From: Roseomonas fluvialis
GTDB taxonomy: Bacteria; Pseudomonadota; Alphaproteobacteria; Acetobacterales; Acetobacteraceae
DNA: 64,000 nt
Assembly: GCF_022846615.1 (NCBI RefSeq)
Contig: NZ_AP025637.1
Span: 2,753,001 to 2,817,000, forward strand
Direction of reading: 5' to 3'
Shown here: positions 59,813-64,000 of the stretch, piece after piece
Layout: every line of letters begins with the position of its first letter
Position numbering within the stretch: position 1 is the first letter of the stretch
Position numbers and translations under genes: made by a program
The notes under the pieces: model-generated
What the model was told of the DNA's origin: nothing
Databases searched by the model: none
Seen by the model: the letters and a program-made list of their open reading frames with translations, nothing else

Positions 59813-60807
59813 TGCCAATTCACCGCCTGGTTCTTGCGGCCGCGCTCCTGCTGATCGTGCCGCCCGCGCAGGCGCAGCAGCGCCCTGCACCACCGCCCGC
59901 CGACATCGCCGGCGCGGCCGACCATCCGCTGGTGGGCCGCTACGACGGTGCCGTGCAGCGCCTGCGCGAACAGGTCGCCTTCGGCGAGATGCGCATCGTC
60001 ACCGCCCCCATCCCGCCGGGCGGCCGCCCGCCCGGATCGCCCCGCGCGACCGAGGCGAACAGCACCGCCGTCGCCGGGCGCCTGACGCGCTTGCGCTACG
60101 AAGGTCCCGACGGGCGCTCTCCGCTGGAAGTGGTCCGCAACTGGCAGCAGCGCATGGAACAGGGCGGCTTCCGCACGGTCTTTTCCTGCGAGGCAAGAAG
60201 CTGCGGCGGCAATGCCGTCGACCTCTGGGCCGCAGTGACGGAGGCGCGGCCGGGCAATGCGGGCATCGCCTCGAACCACGGCAGCGTTGTCTACGCTGTG
60301 TTGCGCCTTGAACGCCCGGCGGGCGATGTCTGGGTCTCGCTGCTCTCGGTCACCGGCCCGCGCGACCGCCCGCAGACGCTGATCGACGTCGCCGAGACGC
60401 GGCCGATGGAGACCGGCCGCATCGTCTTCATCGACGCCGCCGCCATGGACCGCGCCATCGCCGCCACCGGCCGCGTCGCGCTGTATGGCATTTCCTTCGA
60501 CACCGACCGCGCCGACCCGCGCCCGGACTCCCGCCCAACCATCGAGGAGATCGCGAAATACCTGCGCGCCAATCCTGGGATCAGCGTCGTCGTCACCGGC
60601 CATACCGACAGCCAGGGCGCCTTCGACCACAATGTGGACCTGTCACGCCGCCGCGCCGCGGCGGTGGTGGCGGCGCTCACGCGCGACTTCGCCATCCCCG
60701 CCGCCCGCCTGACGGCCTTCGGTGCCGGCATGGCCGCACCGGTCGCCGCCAATGACAACGACCAGGGCCGCGCGCAGAACCGCCGGGTGGAAATCGTCCG
60801 GCGCTGA
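59812..60807 (+). CDS. DUF4892/OmpA-domain envelope protein
   Basis: 331-residue exported protein. The signal peptide is MPIHRLVLAAALLLIVPPAQAQ. A DUF4892-like domain (about residues 35-190) has ADHPLVGRYDGA, YEGPDGRSPLEVVRNWQQRMEQGGF and two cysteine pairs around SCEARSCGG. The C-terminal OmpA-like domain (about residues 220-331) has the peptidoglycan-binding VTGHTDSQG, DLSRRRAAAVV and NRRVEIV. It should anchor to peptidoglycan from the periplasm or outer membrane. It overlaps the M19 stop in TGATG. Confidence 0.85.
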   Translation: MPIHRLVLAAALLLIVPPAQAQQRPAPPPADIAGAADHPLVGRYDGAVQRLREQVAFGEMRIVTAPIPPGGRPPGSPRATEANSTAVAGRLTRLRYEGPDGRSPLEVVRNWQQRMEQGGFRTVFSCEARSCGGNAVDLWAAVTEARPGNAGIASNHGSVVYAVLRLERPAGDVWVSLLSVTGPRDRPQTLIDVAETRPMETGRIVFIDAAAMDRAIAATGRVALYGISFDTDRADPRPDSRPTIEEIAKYLRANPGISVVVTGHTDSQGAFDHNVDLSRRRAAAVVAALTRDFAIPAARLTAFGAGMAAPVAANDNDQGRAQNRRVEIVRR

Positions 60808-60859
60808 CCATCGCATAAGTTGATTTCTGGCCAGCGCCGCGCCACCCTGGCGCGACGCC

Positions 60860-62377
60860 ATGACCATCGCCCGCATCGCCACCTTCGCCTTTGCCGGCAT
60901 CGATCCCGTGCCGGTCGAGGTGCAGGTGCAGATCGCCCCTGGCCTGCCGGCCTTCCTGCTGGTCGGGCTGCCCGACAAGGCGGTGACGGAAAGCCGCGAA
61001 CGCGTGCGCGCCGCACTCACCGGTCTTGGCCTGTCGCTGCCGCCGAAGCGTGTGCTGGTGAACCTGGCGCCCGCGGACATCGCCAAGGAAGGTTCGCATT
61101 TCGACCTGCCCATCGCGCTGGCGCTGCTCGCCGCCATGGACATCATCCCGAAGGAAGATGCGGCAGGATACGCCGCACTCGGTGAACTCTCGCTGGACGG
61201 TTCGATCGTTCCGGTCGCCGGCGTGCTGCCCGCGGCGCTCGGGGCCAGCGCGCGCGACCTCGGCCTGATCTGCCCCGCAGCACAAGGCGGCGAGGCCGCC
61301 TGGGCCGGGCGGATCGAGGTGCTGGCCGCGCCCGACATCCATTCGCTGCTGAACCACTTCAAGGGCGTCCAGCACCTCTCGCCGCCGGCCCCGCCCGCAC
61401 CCGACACAAAGCCCCGCAGCACGGCATGCCTGTCGGAAGTGAAGGGCCAGGAATCCGCCAAGCGCGCCATCGAGATCGCCGCCGCCGGCGGCCACAACCT
61501 CCTGATGATCGGCCCGCCAGGCGCGGGCAAGTCGATGCTCGCCGCGCGCATGCCCGGCCTGCTGCCGGACCTCTCGCCGGCCGAGGCACTCGAAGTCTCG
61601 CTTGTCCACTCCATCGCCGGCATGCTGGAAGGCGGCCGGCTGGTGATGCGACCGCCCTTCCGCGACCCGCACCACTCGGCGTCGATGCCCGCGCTGATCG
61701 GCGGCGGCGCGCGTGCCAAGCCCGGCGAGATCAGCCTGGCCCATCGCGGCGTGCTGTTCCTCGACGAATGGCCGGAATTCCCGCGCCCTGCGCTGGAGGC
61801 GCTGCGCCAGCCCATGGAAACCGGCCGCACCACCATCAGCCGCGTCCATGCGCACGTCACCTACCCCGCGCGCTTCCAGTGCATCGCGGCGATGAACCCC
61901 TGTCGCTGCGGCTACCTGGGCGACGCAGGCCGAGAATGCGGCCGCGCCCCACGTTGCGGCGAGGACTACCAGGGCCGCCTTTCCGGCCCGCTGATCGACC
62001 GCATGGACCTCACCATCGAGGTCATGCCCATCCCCGCCGCCGAACTCACCCGCGCGCCCGCCGGCGAGACCTCCGCCACCGTCGCCGCCCGCGTGCAGGC
62101 CGCGCGCGACGCCCAGCGTGCCCGCTACGGCGCGGACGGCCCGCCCAACAATGCCGAGGCCGAGTTGCGCCACCTGCAGCCGCTGCTCGACGCCGAGGCC
62201 GAGGCGCTGCTGGAGACGGCCGCCACGCGACTGCGCCTCTCCTCCCGCGGACATGTGCGGACGCTGCGTGTCGCGCGCTCCATCGCCGACCTGGCGGGCA
62301 GCGTCACCATCCGCCGCGCACATGTGGCGGAAGCCCTGGCCTTCCGCCATCGCATGCCCGGTCGCGCCGCGGCCTGA
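60860..62377 (+). CDS. comM: YifB/ComM-family Mg-chelatase-like AAA+ ATPase
   Basis: 505-residue protein. The N-terminal ChlI-like/Lon-S5 domain (about residues 1-170) has PAFLLVGLPDKAVTESRERVRAAL. An AAA+ domain follows with Walker A GPPGAGKSML (about residues 218-227), Walker B HRGVLFLDEWPEF, and a cysteine cluster NPCRCGYLGDAGRECGRAPRCG. The C-terminal Mg-chelatase lid ends near RSIADLAGS. ComM is a hexameric helicase promoting branch migration during natural transformation. Confidence 0.95.
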   Translation: MTIARIATFAFAGIDPVPVEVQVQIAPGLPAFLLVGLPDKAVTESRERVRAALTGLGLSLPPKRVLVNLAPADIAKEGSHFDLPIALALLAAMDIIPKEDAAGYAALGELSLDGSIVPVAGVLPAALGASARDLGLICPAAQGGEAAWAGRIEVLAAPDIHSLLNHFKGVQHLSPPAPPAPDTKPRSTACLSEVKGQESAKRAIEIAAAGGHNLLMIGPPGAGKSMLAARMPGLLPDLSPAEALEVSLVHSIAGMLEGGRLVMRPPFRDPHHSASMPALIGGGARAKPGEISLAHRGVLFLDEWPEFPRPALEALRQPMETGRTTISRVHAHVTYPARFQCIAAMNPCRCGYLGDAGRECGRAPRCGEDYQGRLSGPLIDRMDLTIEVMPIPAAELTRAPAGETSATVAARVQAARDAQRARYGADGPPNNAEAELRHLQPLLDAEAEALLETAATRLRLSSRGHVRTLRVARSIADLAGSVTIRRAHVAEALAFRHRMPGRAAA

Positions 62378-62461
62378 CCCCCCCGCGACGTCACGGCATT
62401 GTCATCGCGGCCGCCGCCTCGCCGTGGCTAGCATTCCGCCTCCCGAACAAGGCAGGCGCGC

Positions 62462-63166
62462 ATGAGCGGCAGCACCCCCGCCCCCGTCATCGACCAGGAC
62501 GAATGGGGCATCTGCGGCTTCGTCAGCGTGCTCAACGCGTTGCACGAGGCCGGGCCGCTCGTGCGCTTCGGCCACGCCCTGTCGATCGACCAGATCCACG
62601 AGCGCCTCGCCGTCGAGGTCGTCACCTTCCTGAAGTTCGTCGCGGCGCACGAGGCGATCGCCGATGGCGATACGCGCGTCATCGGCTCGCGTGCCGGCCT
62701 CGCGGACCGCATCGTCGCCTTCAGCCGCGAACTCGGCGGCACCGCCACGACGCTGAACGGCCTCGTCAGCGAGATCGAGGGCCAGGTGATCACCGCCAGC
62801 GTCGCGATCGGGAGCGGCAGCGCCGGCAGTTGGGCGCACACCTGGGGCGACACGGTGGTCGCCATGCCGGTCAGCGGCATGTGCGCCTACCTCGAATGGC
62901 ACAAGGTCAAGCACAGCCTCCGGGCGACGCCGCTGGCCCTGAACGGCGCCACGCTGAGCGGGCAGACGAATTGCGTGGTCGGCCTGTCGGATACGCGGCG
63001 CCCGCGCTCCGCCGATCCGGAATGCGGCATCCTGCGCCACTGGGTCTATGTGGATCGGGGCGGCATCGTCCTGAACTGGGGCGCCCGCGTGGATGTCAGC
63101 GGCGGCCTGCCCGCCAACCTGACAAGCAAGTACGATGGAATCTGCCACGTCATCGAACTGCTCTGA
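62462..63166 (+). CDS. Unrecognised protein with a papain-like active-site pattern
   Basis: 234-residue soluble protein, no signal peptide, not assigned to a named family. Q12 and C18, in DQDEWGICGFVSVLNAL, are six residues apart, as are the oxyanion glutamine and nucleophile of papain. H193 in ILRHWVYVDRGG is followed 12 residues later by N205 in VLNWGARVD, echoing the papain H...N-S-W-G segment. The middle (about residues 60-170) is mixed helix and strand with SWAHTWGDTVVAMP. A cysteine peptidase or transglutaminase-like amidase is plausible, but activity is inference. Single-gene unit between comM and yraN. Confidence 0.55.
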   Translation: MSGSTPAPVIDQDEWGICGFVSVLNALHEAGPLVRFGHALSIDQIHERLAVEVVTFLKFVAAHEAIADGDTRVIGSRAGLADRIVAFSRELGGTATTLNGLVSEIEGQVITASVAIGSGSAGSWAHTWGDTVVAMPVSGMCAYLEWHKVKHSLRATPLALNGATLSGQTNCVVGLSDTRRPRSADPECGILRHWVYVDRGGIVLNWGARVDVSGGLPANLTSKYDGICHVIELL

Positions 63167-63172
63167 TGCCGC

Positions 63173-63565
63173 TCAATCCCCCAGCCTGAACGCATCGGCA
63201 ATCCGCCGCGCCGTCCCGTCCGCCGCCACGATCACCACATCGAAGCGCATCCCCGCGGCGCCGCGCCCGGGGTTCGCCGCGACCCAGCATTCCGCCGCCG
63301 CGACCAGCCGCGCGCGCTGGCGCGGACCCAGCGCGAAAGCCGCCTCGCTCAGGGACGGTCGCGCCTTCACCTCGATGAAGGCAAGCAAGCCGTCGCGTTC
63401 CGCCACCAGGTCGATCTCGCCCGCCGGCGTCCGTGCGCGCCGCGCCAGCACGGCCCAGCCCTCGCGTTCCAGGGCGACGGCGGCGATGCCCTCCGCGTCG
63501 CGGCCCGACGCCTCGGCGCGCCGCCCGCGGATCAGCCTGCGCGTGCGCTGCCCGAAATCCTGCAT
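63173..63565 (-). CDS. yraN: YraN family endonuclease-like protein (UPF0102)
   Basis: 130-residue restriction-endonuclease-fold protein. GRDAEGIAAVALEREGWAVLARRARTPAGEIDLVA and FIEVKARPS give the D/E-x-K type core (E in GEIDLVA, then EVK). The family is uncharacterised but widely conserved, often near rsmI. Here it abuts the third gamma-glutamyltransferase gene head to head with only 17 bases between starts, and it converges with the papain-like gene, ending 6 bases past its stop. Confidence 0.92.
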   Translation of the reverse strand: MQDFGQRTRRLIRGRRAEASGRDAEGIAAVALEREGWAVLARRARTPAGEIDLVAERDGLLAFIEVKARPSLSEAAFALGPRQRARLVAAAECWVAANPGRGAAGMRFDVVIVAADGTARRIADAFRLGD

Positions 63566-63582
63566 TGCGCTATCCTCGCGCG

Positions 63583-64000
63583 ATGATCCTCCGCCGCGCC
63601 ATCCTTCTTCTGCTGCTCACGATCGCGCCCGCGCAGGCCGAACCCGCCCGCCGCCACATGGTCGTCGCCGGCCATCCGCTGGCCGCGCAGGCCGGGCTGG
63701 AGGTGCTGCGCGAAGGCGGGTCCGCCGTCGATGCCGCCGTGGCCGTGCAGATGGTGCTGACATTGGTCGAACCGCAATCCTCGGGCATCGGCGGCGGCGC
63801 CTTCCTGCTGAACTTCGACGGCGCCACAGGCCGCATCGCCGCCTGGGACGGGCGGGAGACCGCCCCCGCTGCCGCCACCCCCGACCTGCTGCTGCGTGAC
63901 GGCCGCCCCATCCCGTTCCTGACCGCCATGGCGAGCGGCCGCGCCGTCGGCGTGCCCGGCACCGTCGCCATGCTCGAAGCGGCCCATCGCGACCACGGCC
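63583..64000 (+). CDS. ggt: Gamma-glutamyltransferase, exported type, 5' part (runs off right edge)
   Basis: The first 139 codons of a periplasmic gamma-glutamyltransferase. The signal peptide MILRRAILLLLLTIAPAQAE is cut near residue 19. The mature N-terminus has MVVAGHPLAAQAGLEVLREGGSAVDAAVAVQ and the diagnostic EPQSSGIGGGAFLL. ETAPAAATPDLLL and GRAVGVPGTVAMLEAAHRDHG follow. The catalytic threonine lies beyond the window. Unlike the two other family members here, this one is exported and looks like the classical glutathione-degrading enzyme. Confidence 0.9.
   Translation, partial: MILRRAILLLLLTIAPAQAEPARRHMVVAGHPLAAQAGLEVLREGGSAVDAAVAVQMVLTLVEPQSSGIGGGAFLLNFDGATGRIAAWDGRETAPAAATPDLLLRDGRPIPFLTAMASGRAVGVPGTVAMLEAAHRDHG

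Noticed and set aside
60839..60853. GCGCCA-CCC-TGGCGC hairpin just before comM
   Set aside because: A short stem in GC-rich sequence directly upstream of the start codon; too small and unsupported to call a terminator or regulatory RNA.
1..64000. Search for CRISPR arrays, insertion sequences, prophage, rRNA and riboswitches
   Set aside because: No evenly spaced repeats, transposase or integrase motifs, rRNA segments or recognisable riboswitch cores were seen on either strand.

Overview
The window is very GC-rich, densely coded DNA with no insertion sequence, phage gene, CRISPR array or rRNA. The gene set points to an alphaproteobacterium, most likely an Acetobacteraceae (Roseomonas-like) soil, plant or water heterotroph. 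The pcm-tolC-popZ-valS block, a tripartite-tricarboxylate (Bug) receptor, several gamma-glutamyltransferases and a large stock of peptide ABC transporters and amidohydrolases support this. It is inferred from gene content only; no phylogeny was run. Many genes are joined by 1-4 base ATGA, GTGA or TGATG overlaps, so most of the window reads as a series of translationally coupled operons.

Region by region. 1-5273: core block with the 5' end of valS, a Bug receptor set between valS and popZ, popZ, tolC, pcm, and the tRNA-Cys and tRNA-Asn genes. 5335-9841: creD facing away from a creB-creC two-component system, then a UbiE-like methyltransferase. 9831-18620: a carbon-phosphorus lyase locus. phnF-phnM2 runs leftward and phnGHIJKLM plus a DUF1045 gene runs rightward from a 73-base divergent promoter holding two perfect palindromes; phnN is convergent at the far end. 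No phosphonate transporter and no phnP lie in the window. 18754-22216: a gamma-glutamyltransferase, glycosyltransferase-like and amidohydrolase operon. 22264-26672: an orphan peptide-binding protein, a flavodoxin-like protein, a carboxymuconolactone decarboxylase-family protein and a thiamine-diphosphate enzyme. 26728-33116: an RND efflux pump with its fusion protein, and a pair of peptide ABC ATPases without permeases.

33281-46664: a patchwork. It holds an AvrRpt2-type papain-like protein, a single-domain Lrp-type sensor, a small lipoprotein, an amidase/macro-domain/DUF3592 operon, a second gamma-glutamyltransferase, a hormone-sensitive-lipase-type esterase, a glycosyltransferase/CsaA/Gpt cluster and a CNNM/CorC-type membrane protein. 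A 333-base gap follows, carrying a near-perfect CtrA site upstream of a small helical protein, then KDPG aldolase with KDG kinase. 46768-59812: a peptide/amide utilisation region. A complete dipeptide-type ABC importer is coupled to three M20-type amidohydrolases, an MlrC-type M81 peptidase and a GNAT acetyltransferase; divergently come an acetylpolyamine amidohydrolase and an M19 dipeptidase. 59812-64000: an OmpA/DUF4892 protein, ComM/YifB, an unrecognised papain-like protein, YraN and the start of a third gamma-glutamyltransferase.

The common theme is scavenging of organic nitrogen and phosphorus: C-P lyase for phosphonates, and gamma-glutamyl, peptide, carbamoyl and acetyl-polyamine hydrolysis with matching importers, alongside envelope-stress and efflux functions. 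The least explained items are the CtrA-site gene at 43765, the papain-like protein at 62462, the tandem palindromes in the phn promoter and the variant PhnM paralogue.
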